Part shown: piece after piece, positions 23,301 through 38,300 of the stretch | Numbering within the stretch: the first letter of the stretch is position 1 | How the letters are laid out: the number at the start of each line of letters is the position of its first letter | NCBI GenBank assembly: GCA_031002005.1 | Contig: CM061914.1 | Coordinates: 15,858,148 to 15,922,147, forward strand | Direction of reading: 5' to 3' | Length of the DNA: 64,000 nt | Source: Vandiemenella viatica | Taxonomy: Eukaryota; Arthropoda; Insecta; Orthoptera; Morabidae | Program-made: the position numbers and the translations under genes | Notes under the pieces: model-generated | Told to the model about the DNA's origin: nothing | Seen by the model: the letters and a program-made list of their open reading frames with translations, nothing else | Databases searched by the model: none

Positions 23301-26300
23301 CACAGCCGTCGCACATGCAACAGTACCAGTCACTTGTACTGTTACAATTTCTTTAAGGCGACCAACCATTCGATCGCTTACGAACGCAAATATGCTTTCT
23401 CGGGAAGAATGAAAGCCTATTGGAACAAGAAGAAGAGCCCAAAGTAAACTTGTATAAACTGCTCTCGGGTGACTAGCCGAGTCAAGAGTGCGTTGTCACA
23501 CGATATTTCGGCGACTAGATTCTTTGCCGCCAGAAGTGGAGATATGATAATAAATCTTCATTGACGACAAACGTGTGTTAAATTACAAAACGATCTTTTT
23601 TTGTAACATATTACAATAAAATTACTTGATTACCTTATGGAGAATTATACATCGCGTGCTGTAGTTACTGAGGATTTTTATATATATACAACTATTTTAA
23701 TCCAACAAACTTTGACAAATACAACTTCAAAAGTGAAATTTATGGGCGAAATCTCTGAATCTTTTGAAATAAAAACTGGTGTAACACAACGGGATGGGTT
23801 ATCAGGACCCTTGTTCAACTTGGTGCTATACAAGATCATTAGCATATGGAAAAAAGAAATATCTGGAATATATAAGGGAACAAAGGATAAAGGAATCAAC
23901 ATAAAATGCCTTGCTTTTGCGGATGATATAACTGTTGAGGAAGCCAAACATGCAGTTGAGAAGCTTCATGAGATAGCTATCAAAACTGGCCTCCAAATCT
24001 CTTATGAGAAAACGCAATACGAGGTGCATTCAAGTTCTAAGGCCTCCGATTTTTTTTCTCCCGACTGGAAAGAGATAGAAACATGCGCATTGTTTTAAAA
24101 TGAGGCCGCGTTCATTGTCAATACGTCCCAGAGATGGCAGCACCGTACGGCAGATGGAATTTTATCGCCAGCGGCGAGAATGAGAACTGTTTTAGATACT
24201 TAAAATGGCGACGTTTTCCTTACTTGAACAGCGTGCAATCATTCGTTTTCTGAATTTGCGTGGTGTGAAACCAATTGAAATTCATCGACAGTTGAAGGAG
24301 ACATGTGGTGATGGAGTTATGGATGTGTCGAAAGTGCGTTCGTGGGTGCGACAGTTTAATGAAGGCAGAACATCGTGTAACAACAAACCGAAACAACCTC
24401 GGGCTCACACAAGCCGGTCTGACGACATGATCCAGAAAGTGGAGAGAATTGTTTTGGGAGTTCGCCGAATGACTGTTGAACAGATAGCCTCCAGTGTTAG
24501 CATTTCCGCGGGTTCTGTGCACACAATCCTGCATGACGACCTGAAAATGCGAAAAGTGTCATCAAGGTGGGTGCCACGAATGCTGACGGACGACCACAAG
24601 GCTGCCCGTGTGGCATGTTACCAAGCAATGACAGCATGAATGGGACTTTCTTTTCGTCCGTTGTGACAATGGATGAGACGTGGATACCATTTTTCAATCC
24701 AGAAACAAAGCGTCAGTCAGCTCAATGGAAGCACACAGATTCACCGCCACCAAAAAAATTTCGGGTAACCGCCAGTGCTGAAAAAATGATGGTGTCCATA
24801 TTCTGGGACAGCGAGGGCGTAATCCTTACCCATTGCGTTCCAAAGGGCACTACGGTAACAGGTGCATCCTACGAAAATATTTTGAAGAACAAATTCCTTC
24901 CTGCACTGCAACAAAAACGTCCGGGAAAGGCTGCGCGTGTGCTGTTTCACCAAGACAACGCACCCACGCATCGAACTAACGCTACACAACAGTTTGTTCG
25001 TGATAACAACTTTCAAGTGATTCCTCATGCTCCCTACTCACCTCACCTGACCTGGCTCCTGGTGACTTTTGGCTGTTTCCAACAATGAAAGACACTCTCC
25101 GTGGCCGCACATTCACCAGCCGAGCTGCTATTGCCTCAGCGTTTTTCCAGTGGTCAAAACAGACTCCTAAAGAAGCCTTCGCCGCTGCCATCGAATCATG
25201 GCGCCATCGTTGTGAAAAATGTGTACGTCTGCAGGACGATTACGTCGAGAAGTAACGCCAGTTTCATCGATTTCGGGTGAATAGTTAATTAGAAAAAAAA
25301 TCGGAGGCCTTAGAACTTGAATGCACCTCGTATATGGACTCCAAAAGCACAAACCTGAAGCCACTTGTGACCAAAAATGGCACTATCAAACAAGTTAAAC
25401 ACTTTAAGTACTTAGGAGAAATTATTGGGAATACTGGAACTGAGAAAGAAGCCCACAAAAAACGCACTGAAAAACTGCAAAAAACATATGCAATTACTTG
25501 GAATACTTACAATAAGAAATCACTTTTCATCAAAGCCAAACTCCATCACTACCACACCATCGTTCTTCCAGGAGCACGGTATGCGACGGATTATTATTAT
25601 TTTTATCTGCTTGACGTCTCTCTAACAGCGAGGTCTTTAGAGACGGGAAAGGATTTTTTTGGGGGGAGGGGGGCAAGGAATGGGAAGGAAATCGGCCATT
25701 GCCTTTTGAAGGAAGCATCCAGGCATTTGCCTGGAGTGATTTGGGAAACCATGAAAAACCCAAATCTGGATGCGAGACGGGGATTCGAACGTATGTGACG
25801 GAGACATCATCATTAACAGTAAATGTCAGAGGAATAGGAAAAATAGAAAGACAGATACTGAGAACAATATTCGGCCCCAAAATCCAAGATAGCATCTGGA
25901 TGCGCAAAAGCTCATAAGTACTTTATTCACTGACCGATCGATTCCCTTCATTCGCACGGAAAAGACGCATGAAATTTTATGGACAAATAGCACGAATGGA
26001 TGACTCATGACTTAGCCAAGAAAATTTTCCACATCGTCAACGGTCCCCGATAAAACAAAGCACGCTGGTTTGTAGAAACCCAGAAAGACCTCGCAGAAGC
26101 CAGCCTTGACCCACTGACATCCACACGCAGTAAATATAGACAATTGATTATCTCACATAAATTTGCCCCTAAGAGCCCAACTTCAAAAAATCTGAAACTC
26201 AGAAATGCATGGACACAAGAGAGATGTCAAGCCCACAGCGAAAGGATAAGGAGGTTTTGAGAAAATAATAATGTTTATATAACTAACAAATTTTAACTAA

Positions 26301-29300
26301 ACATAAGCTAGAGATACCACGAATATTCGTCCACTTTTTTCTTTATTCGGTATTCGACCGAGTACCAAATCATCAAAAAAGGAAACATATATTACCCAAA
26401 AATGTATTTAATTCCAAATTATTACATTTAATACTGAAAATCTACCAGCGGTAAGTTTGATGTATAAAAACATTTGTTTCAGCATTTTTTGATAGAAAAC
26501 GGTTGCACTTTTCCTCATAAAGTAAACCTGCTTCTGAAAATAGCCTCTCACTATATACCGCACTGCCAGGAGATGATAAGTAAATCCGAGCGAATTCTGT
26601 CAGTCTTGGATACTGTTCAGCGTTTGCTGACCACCACTTGTAAGAGTGCTTTCACACCAGACGCCTGCAGTCGCGTGGAGCCCGTCCAGTCCCGTCAAGA
26701 GCGTCCAGCTTAGTCAACAGGACAATCCAACATACCTACTCGCCTTTGTTCATTTACACAGGTAGCATCTCAGTCCGTCGAGTGGAGGGGGAACCCAACC
26801 TGTCTTGATTCTGGCGCGTCCAGTCCAGTCGCATTGTTTCCTACTTGGTGCAAAGTGCGTGTTTTGTGTATTTTTTTCATAACCCTCTAAAAATGGATGT
26901 TGAGAAATTAATCGAACTGGTTAGAGAACGAAAGGAGATTTATGATGTTAAACATCCGAAACACCGCAACAGGGATTTTATTGCTGCCATTTGGAAGGAA
27001 ATTGATCAGTTAAAAACATCTGGCCAGTTATTTTTATTGTAAACTAGCTGACCCGTCAAACGTTGTTTTGCCATATAAATAACTTTCAAGTAATTTATAG
27101 TGTATACAAAAAATAGCTTACTTATTGTAAGTATGTATGTATGTAAGAATGTGTATATTGTATGTATGTAAGAATGTGGTATATGCCTGAAATAGGCATG
27201 GAGCGCTGTGAACGATGAGGGAATATAAAAATAACAAAACGTCTACATTTTTTGCCGCTAAAATTGCTCTTTCTGCAAGCCACTCATGATTTATGTACTG
27301 TGTGTGTACATCGGGAAATATTTGTTCAATGAGAGTATCTTGCGAATCAGCGATTGTGAAGAAATCGGTCGGTAATTTTACGTATCCAGTTTCATCTATA
27401 GCAACTTTTCCATCACCGATATCTAAGAGTTGTTTTGAAAATGTTCCAGCTGATGGATCTTGAAGCATTTGAACGCGCATATTTACTTTTAGCTGTAATT
27501 TTTCAACATTACGCCACAATGGAGATGATTTTAAGCAAGCGTTGTACTCATCAGCGTATGTTGAACGTGGAATGACTGGAAGTGTTTGTCTGAAATCACC
27601 TGAAAGGACCAATAGAGTTCCGCCAAATAGTTTGTTGTTGTTTTTAATATCTTTCAATGTCCTGTTCAACGCCTCAAGCGAATGTTTGTGTGCCATAGTA
27701 CATTCATCCCAGATGATAATTTTACACCGTTTCAGCACGGTGGCCATGGACGATTGTTTCTTAATGTTGCATACTGCGTCAGGGTTATTCTGAATATTTA
27801 GTGGCAGCTTAAATACTGAATGAGCTGTTCTGCCTCCATCCAATAAAGTTGCTGCAATGCCCGATGATGCAACGGCCAATGCGATGCCATTATTTGATCG
27901 TATTTCAGCAAGAATTATCGAAATAACGAATGTTTTGCCAGTTCCACCCGGTGCATCCAAAAAGAATTACTAAAATGGCTATTAAAAAATAAGGGTTGAT
28001 CGTAGAAGGGTGAAAATTTAGGATTGTATGTATTTTTGTATGTTGTATCATAAAAAAATAAAAAATAAAAATTTTGTCTAAAAAATAAAAAAAAAATTTA
28101 GGGGTGGACTACCCTTAACATTTAGGGGGATGAAAAATAGATGTTTGCCGATTCTCAGACGGCCAATGCGATGCCATTATTTGATCGTATTTCAGCAAGA
28201 ATTATCGAAATAACGAATGTTTTGCCAGTTCCACCCGGTGCATCCAAAAAGAATTACTAAAATGGCTATTAAAAAATAAGGGTTGATCGTAGAAGGGTGA
28301 AAATTTAGGATTGTATGTATTTTTGTATGTTGTATCATAAAAAAATAAAAATAAAATTTTGTCTAAAAAATAAAAAAAAATTTAGGGGTGGACTACCCTT
28401 AACATTTAGGGGGATGAAAAATAGATGTTTGCCGATTCTCAGACGGCCAATGCGATGCCATTATTTGATCGTATTTCAGCAAGAATTATCGAAATAACGA
28501 ATGTTTTGCCAGTTCCACCCGGTGCATCCAAAAAGAATTACTAAAATGGCTATTAAAAAATAAGGGTTGATCGTAGAAGGGTGAAAATTTAGGATTGTAT
28601 GTATTTTTGTATGTTGTATCATAAAAAAATAAAAAATAAAAATTTTGTCTAAAAAATAAAAAAAAAATTTAGGGGTGGACTACCCTTAACATTTAGGGGG
28701 ATGAAAAATAGATGTTTGCCGATTCTCAGACCTACTTAATATGCTCACAAAATTTCATGAGAATCGGTCAAGCCGTTTCGGAGGAGTATGGGAACGAAAA
28801 TTGTGACATGAGAATTTTATATATAAGATTTTATTTTTTGCAATTATTAGTCTAATTCACACCTGTTTTTTTTTTAAATTGATTAAGTAACAAATAAAAA
28901 ATAGATGTAACGAAGTGATATATGTTCGTGCTTCAATAATCAATTTGATCATTTTTCCAAGGCACAGATCCTATTGGTGAGATGAAATAATTAATGTTTC
29001 CCTGATTCTGATGGCTTCACAACTACCTCTTCTTTCAGAAGTTGGTGGGATGAAATAGTTAATGTTTCCCTGATTCTGATGGCTTCGCAACTACCTCTTC
29101 TTTCAGAAGTTGGTGGGATGAAATAGTTAATGTTTCCCTGATTCTGATGGCTTCGCAACTACCTCTTCTTTCAGAAGTTGGTGGGATGAAATAGTTAATG
29201 TTTCCCTGATTCTGATGGCTTCACATCTACCTCTTCTTTCAGAAGTTGGTGGGATAGGGCGACGTTCATTTATTTCTCTCATCTCTTCCAGAAAAATCTT

Positions 29301-32300
29301 TTCGAATGCATTATCCTCTTCATTTCGTCGAATGTAACTATGCAAAACACAGGCACTACGAATCATATTTCAATTCAAGATAATTGTAAAACTTTAACGG
29401 ATCGTTCATCAAGTTCGAAAACAAATGAATAAACGCGCCATACATATCTCTTCTTAAATTGATTGGATGAACCTACAATAGACACCCTGATTTATTTTTT
29501 CGGCAAAACTATAAATTTAAGCAGCTCAACCTCAATCACAAAAAAGCGATAAGCCATCGTGATTGGTCAGTTCCAGAGTCTTCGTGTAATGCCGCCGGTT
29601 AATCAACGATGAGCGTGGTGAGCACTTGGATGGGTGACCGCACATGCCAACTGTTAAGCAACGTTATGCGTGATGGGTGACCACTCAAGATACTGCCATG
29701 GAGCTACTAAGTGCCATCCAGTTGCTGAGCTACGGGATGCAGCCACGAGCTACAGAGATGCAACCAAACCGGTTTGATCCCGTCTGAGGCCGTGTGCATC
29801 GCCGACCAATCAAAGAGCAGCGTGAAGCTTCCCTAGGCAACAGGCTATTTATAGGAGCCAGGACTGACTCGCGCCTGCAAACCAGGTAGAAATAACCAAC
29901 AGCGGTGTGGAGCAACCAGCAAGTATCGAGGAAGCGATGGACCAAGACGTCCAGCTACGGCACCGCTCTATATGAAGGCAACTTCATAGAGCTGGTGGCA
30001 GCTTTTTACGAGGAGACGGCCACACACATCCTGAGCTTCCCAGTGCGAGGTGGCCTCCGCCTCCTGCCGCAACACCCGGACCAGCTGCAGATATTGCAAA
30101 AATTCCTGGAGGGAAATGGCATCCACCACTTCTTCCAGACTCCAAGACGACCAAACAAGCTGGTAATCCGTGGGTTACCAGTAGAGACAGCAGAGGAAGA
30201 AATCATCAAGGAGCTAGGAAATGGCGGCATAGTCGCCACAAACCTGCACCAAATGCGACACCCAGGAACTGAGGAACGTCTCCCACTCTATGCCTTCCAA
30301 CCGGACAGGCCCCTGAGGCGGGAGGAGCGGCCCCAACAGTTACTTGGGCACAGGATCCGCGTCGAAGCAAAGAGGAGGCCTCCACTGGCACTCACCCAGT
30401 GCTTCAGATGCCAGCGGTTCGCGGGGCGCCTGGCCTGCGACTGCACTGAGGACGAGCGCTGCGTGAGGTGCGGAGGCAATCGTGGACTTCCTGATTGCCC
30501 CGTTCCCCGCGATGCGGAACCCACCTGCTGCAACTGTGGCGGAACCCACGCATCTTCCTACAGTGGGTGCATTGCCAGGAAGAATCTTCGCAAGACGCCG
30601 CAACCAAATAGGACACCTGTCGCCACTGCAGAGCCACCGCACAAGAGAGACACCGGGCCACGCAAGGAGGCCCCGCCAACAGCAAGCAGACAGACGACAG
30701 GCACCATGACGAGAGGAAGGGGCAGCAAGCGCCCTCCCTCCAAGCCACACACAACCGCTGACCTGCAAAGACTTATCCAATCGATGGCTGACTCTATCAC
30801 CAAACTGCCACAAATTGTAGCTGAAGCCACTGCGCAAGCAGTAGCGGCAGCAATGACAATGACAACAAGATAGCCAGAAAACCACATGCTGGCAAAAAAA
30901 TAAAAAAAATAAAAAAATTAGGAACCTTAAAGCTCCAAAAGAAATGACAAATTCAAAAAAGCAAAGACACAAAATACCAAAAAAGAAAGAAGGAAGGTGA
31001 TGCCTATCAGGCAAGTACTTCCTAATATGAATCTCCTAGCCCAAGGGCCAGGGGAGAATGTTGGAGCTGTCGTCGCGAGTCAGTCACAGTCTTGTCTTTG
31101 TATTTAAGAGTTAACCTGATGAAGGAAACGATGGTAGTTGCCGAAACGTCGTTAAAAGAATCAAATAAATCAATTAACCGGCAGAAAACCCGAGAGTTAT
31201 TTATTTAAACAGTTTATTGTTAATGAATGTTTCTTTGCCAGCGACGTCTGCAAACTGTGTGGCAGCTCAGCGCTGGAACACTTTATTATTGGGGTTTTGG
31301 AAGAAGTCTTTCATTCGTCGAACATCCAAACAGGCCAGTTCATATGTCACACTGTGTCCGTTGTTTTAAGCAAACCCGCACTATATTCAGTAATTTAATG
31401 ACTCAAAACATTCGGTAACACAAGGGAAGTCTGTTCTTTGGAACGTCAACCAGACCTTGCTAAAGTACATTCTTTATTACTCACTAGCCTGTCCACTAGA
31501 TTACAACCATTATCGTTGCTCACATTACTTATTCCTTGCGTTAACCTTGTCGATCGAGAACCGCATTCAAATCAAATCAAACGAACTTATGGAAATTAAA
31601 TACAGTATGCCAATAAAACGTCTGAATCTAACAACAACATTTCTTGTTACTGATAAACAATGAGATCTACAGAATGGGACACCTCTAGCTATTGGCTTGA
31701 GAGCTGTCACGTGCCAGCCTTCACTCGCCAATCACCAGCCACCATATTATATTCGTTCCATCATCTTGCATTTGGTTTATTTACAACTAGATGCTGAAAT
31801 TCATGTAAGGATTTACGCTATTTTATCTGTATCAGTTATAAGGACTAGGTTAAACCATAACCTAAGAATTCTTTTGGCAGACAGTAAAAAAAAAAAGAAA
31901 TGAAGTTTATTAAAAACTTGGAGAAACGTAATGCGAAATGTATTAGTCAACTAAATAATAGTTATCCGTTTTCTAAATTATAGTCTCCGTCATCTACAGT
32001 AAAATGAATTTATTTATGAAAAATCCTAAACAAATATGTAATACTGTAACATATTCATATAACGGAAGATATCATTAAAAATGACTAATTCGTTTCTACT
32101 TTTAAGCTTTTCCATAATAAATGTCTACTACCATTATTAATGATACCCTTAGTTTTTGATGCATGTGTTAGCAATTAAATGAGATTTAGGATAACTTTTT
32201 TTATTAGATTTAAATCATCAAGGATATGACTATTTACTGTATAAGCGATGTGACACTCGCAATTCAAAACCGATATTATTGCCGGAAAGTGGCAGTGATT

Positions 32301-35300
32301 AGAGATATTAGAAATACGGAGAGCACGGAAAAAAATTAGTACGTTCGTTTAAATTTACATATTGCTTTTTATTTATCTACGACAACCGGATACAAAAAAT
32401 TCATGTACAGAGAAGTGTATTCTATGTTTACGTTATATTACCTGTATCATTTATAAGTATTAGGTTAAAAAATAACCGAAGAATTTTTTTGGCAGAAGAT
32501 AAGAAGCAATGAAGTTTATTAAAAACTCAGAGAAAGATTACTCGAAATGTACAAATCGTGAAATATATCATTCAAATAAATGACAGTTATCCGTTTTTGA
32601 TATTATACTTTGCGTCATCTAAAGTAAATAAATCGGGAATACTGGAGATCGCGATTCCGCCAGGAATTGCCGTGGTAAAACGCAAGAATTCTCTAGAAAT
32701 ATTTTCCGAAGTACATATAACTGTATTATACCGGTCCAGGATGTATTACAACCTTATTTCTGCTTGAAAATAATGGTAGTCTACAGGCTGTATTACAACG
32801 GAATTACTGCTTGAAAATTATGTGTCTTGCGATTGACTATAGCAGTATAACGACGTCATTACTGAATGTTATTTTGGCGGAATCGCGCTCTCCAGTAGCC
32901 CCGATCGCTGTTTATTTTTCCTTACAAGCCTTTCCTGAATAAATTCCTACTACCACCACAGGTTATGCCCGTTGTTATTTATATGAGGGTAATAGAAGCT
33001 ATGATTTTCAAAAGCAATATTAGTGGAGGTTGTGGTCAACTTGACCAGAATCCCCACTGACACATTTTGTTACAGCATAATTCACTCTGAAATGTGTTTT
33101 ACAAACCAATTAAACTGCTTTCATAAGCGCCATGTTACTGAAGGTATTAATTAATGCGGGTGAAAGTAGTTCCATACGTATTGTGCTAAATTGTGCCTGG
33201 ACCAGGAATAAAACTGATATTACATGGATAGCAAAAGTTTTCGGGATTCCTAATTTGTTTTTAATTTTATTAGTTCTATACTTCCGTCGTCATTAATTCA
33301 GTAGAAGTTACTGCTGTATTGCTATGTGAATAGCAAATCAAATATGTAGAACATTACAAAATCAAGGCCATTAGCATTATGTAATAAGATAAAAATTCCG
33401 TATAATTAACCAAATGCAATTAAAAAAAAATGTACTGCCAGAATATGGCGTTCAAATCGTCATTTTTTACGGGCTCGAAGCTAGTCTATAATATGTGTAC
33501 TCAAGCCCATTAATAGCGAAGCATTGCTGAGTCATTTATTATATTTATAAATTTTATCTTTATGCGCATGTATGAATTTAATTCTTAGTAACGTGATGTT
33601 GATCTTTGTTATATGGTAAATAAATAATCGGATACGAAAAGCAGAACCATCATGGGCTCTGAAATCTGGAAACAATAGTATTCTTAATGAAGATGATTTG
33701 AAATATTAACCTGAGATTCGACACATGTCGCAATGAAAAGATGCCACCTTTAAAGGGTATCTCGAAAATGGTGTCTTGTTAAACATAATGGCGCGTTTCC
33801 ACTGATGCAACAACGAGCGACATGTAGCATGCGGCACGCGTTATTTTGTTGCTACATGTCGCCGTGCGTCTTCATACTTTGTCGCATGTCGAATGTCGCC
33901 CAAGAATCTGTTGCCAGTTGCCAGTTGTCACTTGCTACTTGTCGCCGTTGCTTGTAGCATGCGGCAAAAGCATTTCAAGCTATTCGGCAGCTGTTTGGCA
34001 GCAGCGTGCGTCGTGTCATCTGAAGCAGTGGCAGCTGCTGCTTATTCGATCCTCGCAAACAGTAATAAAGGAAACAAACCTGAATACGCATTGGTGGTGT
34101 TTTGATGGGGATGCTAACTATTGTTTCTTGTATGCCAATATTGCTTGTCAAATGAGGATATCACACAGAGTATTATTTCGCCAAACTTTATTTTACTATT
34201 TTTTAATGAAAAATGAACTCGTAATAACCTCTCCCTGGAAGAAAATTGTTATCTCCTTACGTTTAGAAGACGCATTTCCCCTACAGTCACACATTATGAA
34301 GCGTTATCCATGCGTCAAAAAAAAAAAGATTCTAAGAATCCTATTATATAAAACGCTAACGTGGCGTCTGCGTGCGTCGTCTATAGCTGCTTCTCCTATT
34401 GGCTTACGAACGGCCAATCATCAACCACCATATTACGTTCGTACCACCATCTTGCTTTTCGTTTATTTACAGCTAGACGCTGAAATTCATATAAGGAGAA
34501 GGAGATTCAATATTTGCGCTATTTTATCCGTATCAGTTAGGCACAGAAATTGAGAAGGGGATTCAATATTTACGCTACTTTATCTGCATCAGTTATGAGC
34601 ATAACCTAAGAATTTTTTTGGCAGAAGGTGAGAAGCAATGAAGTTTATTAAAAACTAGGAGAAATGTACATAATGCGAAATGTATTTGACACATAAATAA
34701 CAGTTACCCGTTTACGAAATTATAGTCTCCGTAATCTAAAGTGAAATGCATTTTTTAAAAAAAAAAAATCCTAACAAAATACTCTGATAATCTAACGAGA
34801 ATAACGTATTCGTATAACTAAAGATATCATTAAGGATGACTTATTCGTTTCTCCTTATAAGCTTTTCCATAATAAATCCTACTACCATTATATATGATAC
34901 CCTTAGTTTTTGATACATGTGTTAGCTATTAAATGAGATTTAAGATAACTTTTTTATCAGATTTAAATCATCAAGGATATGACACTTGCAATTCAACAAC
35001 GATATTATTGCCGCAAAATAGCAGTGAGCAGTGATATAATAAATACTGAGAGTGGGGAAAAAAATTAATACCAGGCAATTATATGTCACAAAGTTACAAT
35101 TATTACGTTCGATTAAATTTACACATTGCTTTTTATTTATCTACGACAACCAGATGTAGAAACTAATGTAAGGAGAAGCGTTTTCATTATTTACGCTATT
35201 TTTACCTGCCTCAGTTGTAAGCACCAGTTTAAACCGTAAACTAAGAATTTTTTGGCACACGATAAGAAACAATGTGGTTTATTAAAAACTCAGAGAATCG

Positions 35301-38300
35301 TACATACGTAATCGCGACATGTATTAGTCAAATAAATAACAGTTATTTGTTTTCTAAATTGTAATCTCCGTCATCTAACGTAAAATGCATTTATTTATGT
35401 GAGATCCTAACCAAGTGCTCTGATAATCTAACCAGAGTAACGTATTCATATAACGAAAGATATAATTAAAAAATATTTTTCTTACAAGGTTTTTCAGAAT
35501 GAATTCCTACTACCACCATAGGTGATACCCATCATTATTCATTTGAGGGTAATAGAGGCTATGATTTTCGAACGCAATATTACTGGAGGTTGTGGTTAAG
35601 TTCACCAGAATCGCAACTGACACATTTAGTTACAGCATAATTCACTCTGAAACGAGTTTTACAAACCAATTAAACTGCTTTCATAAGTGTCATGTTACTA
35701 AATGTATTAATTAATGCGGGTGGAAGTAGTTTCATATTTAACATGCTGAATTGTGCCTGGACCAGGAATAAAACTGATATTACATGGATAGCAAAAGTTT
35801 TTGGAATTCCTAATCTGATTTTATTTAATTGGTTCTTTACTTCCGGCGTCATTAATTCAGTAGAAGTTACTACTGTATGGCTATGTGAACGGCAAATGAA
35901 ATATGTAGAACTTTGCAAAATCAAGGTCATTAGTATTATGTAATATCAGTTCCGTTTAATTAACCAACTACAAAAAAAAAAAAATGAGCTGCCAGAATAT
36001 TGCGTTCAAACCGTCATTTTTGACGGGCTCGAAGCTAGTCCTATTATATAAAACGCTAACGTGGCGTCTGCATGCGTCGTCTATAGCTGCTACACGTATT
36101 GGCTACAGAACGGTCACGTGACAGCCGTCACTCGCCAATCGACAGCCACCATATTGCGTTCCTTCCTTCATGTTGCATTTTGTTTATTTACTACAGTTAG
36201 ATGCAGAAACTCGTGTAAGGAGAATGGTGTTCAATATTTATGTTATATTATTTGTATCAGTTATACGCCAAAATTCATGTAAGGAGAAAGGATTCGATAT
36301 TTACGCTATTTTATCTGTGTCAGTTATAAGCCTTAGGTTAAACCATAACCTAAGATTTTTTCGGCAGACGGTAAGAAACTGTGAAGTGTATTTAAAACTC
36401 GGAGAAACGTAATGATGTATTGGTCAAATAAATAACAGTTATCCGTTTTCGAGATTATAGTCTAAGTGATCTTAAGTAAAATGCATTTATTTATGCAAAA
36501 TCCTAACCAAATACTCTGATAATCTAACCAGAGTAACGTATTCATATAACAAAAGGTATCATTAAAAATGACTAATTCCTTTCTCCTTATAAGCTTTTCC
36601 AGAATAAATTCTTACTACCATTATATATGATACCATTAGTTTTTGATACATGTGTTAACTATTAAATGAGATTTAATATAAACTTTTGATTAGATTTAAA
36701 CAGTCAAGGATATGACTATTTACAGTATAAGCGATATGACCATGGAGGAATATTTCCTTCCTCCATGGATATGACACTCGGAATACAACAACGATATTAT
36801 TACCGCAAAATAGCATTGAGCAGAGATATTAGAAATACGGAGAGCAGGGAAAAAAATTAATGCGAGGCAATTATGTGTCACAAAGTTACAATTAGTACGT
36901 TCGTTTAAATTTACATATTGCTTTTTATTTATCTACGACAACCAGATGCAAAAATTCATGTAAGGAGAAGGATATTGTATGTGTACGTTATATTACTTGT
37001 ATCAATAATGAGTACTGACTAGGTTAAAACACAACCTACGATTTTTTTTGGTCGGAGATAAGAAACGATGAAGTTTATTAAAAACTCATAGGAAGTTTAC
37101 ACGAAATGTACGAATCACGAAATATATCATTCAGATAAATGGCAGTTATCCGTTTTTGATATTATACTTCCCGTCATTTAAAGTAAAATAATGTAAATAA
37201 ATCGGTATTACTGGAAATCGCGATTCTGCCAGGAATTACTGTGGTAAAATGCAAGAATCCTCTAGAAATATTTTCCGTAGTACTTTAACTGTATTATGCC
37301 CGTCCAGGATGTATTACAACCTAATTTATGCTTGAAAATAATGATAGTCTACAGGCTGTATTACAACGGAATCACTGTTTAAAAACAATATGTCTTGCGA
37401 TTGACTACAGCATTTGAGAGTAGTAGAAGCTATGATTTTCGAAAGCAATATTAATGGAGGGTTGTTGTTAAGTTGACCAGAAAGCCCACCGACAGATTTG
37501 ATTACAGCGTAATTCACTCTTAAATGAGTTTTACAAACCAATTAAACTGCTTTCATATGCGCCAAGTTACTGAAGGTATTAATAAATGCGGGTGAACGTA
37601 GTTCGTACCTGTCGTGCTGAAGTGTGCCTGGACTAGGAATAAAACCGATATTAACATGGATAGCAAAAGTTTCTGGATTCCTAATTTATTTTTCATTTTA
37701 TTGGTTCTATACATCGGCCCTCATTAATTCAGTAGAAGTTATTCTACTGTATTGCTATGTAGAACATTATCAAATCAAGGCCACTAGCATTATCTAATAA
37801 CAATCCCGTATAATTAACCAACTGCAAAATAATTATAATAATAAAATGAACTGCCAGAATATGGCGTTCAAACCGTCATTTTTGACGGGCTAGAAGCTAG
37901 TAGAATATACAATTACAAACAAGTACGCACACGAAGAGTGGTGGAAAATACTTTTGGATTACTAGCATCAGTTTTTTATGTTTTTCGAAAAACTTCAATG
38001 ATAAATGTTAAAAACGCAGAAACTATCACATCTGAGTATGTATAACTACGCATTTTTTTTTTTATTTATTTTTTTTAAAGCAATAACTCAAGAATTCTTT
38101 ATGGGACCATAGATATTGATACTCAAGATGGAACTGCCATTCCAGGCTCATGAAGGACGATAATAGACGACACAGGTATGGTTAAAATCAGATGAAAATG
38201 CAAAAGGCCTCTGGGATGAATTCGCTAGGTATTTTGTGATAAAAGAATGAAAAGCATCTTGGCAAGATGTACAAAGAAACAAAACACAAACTTTACGTTC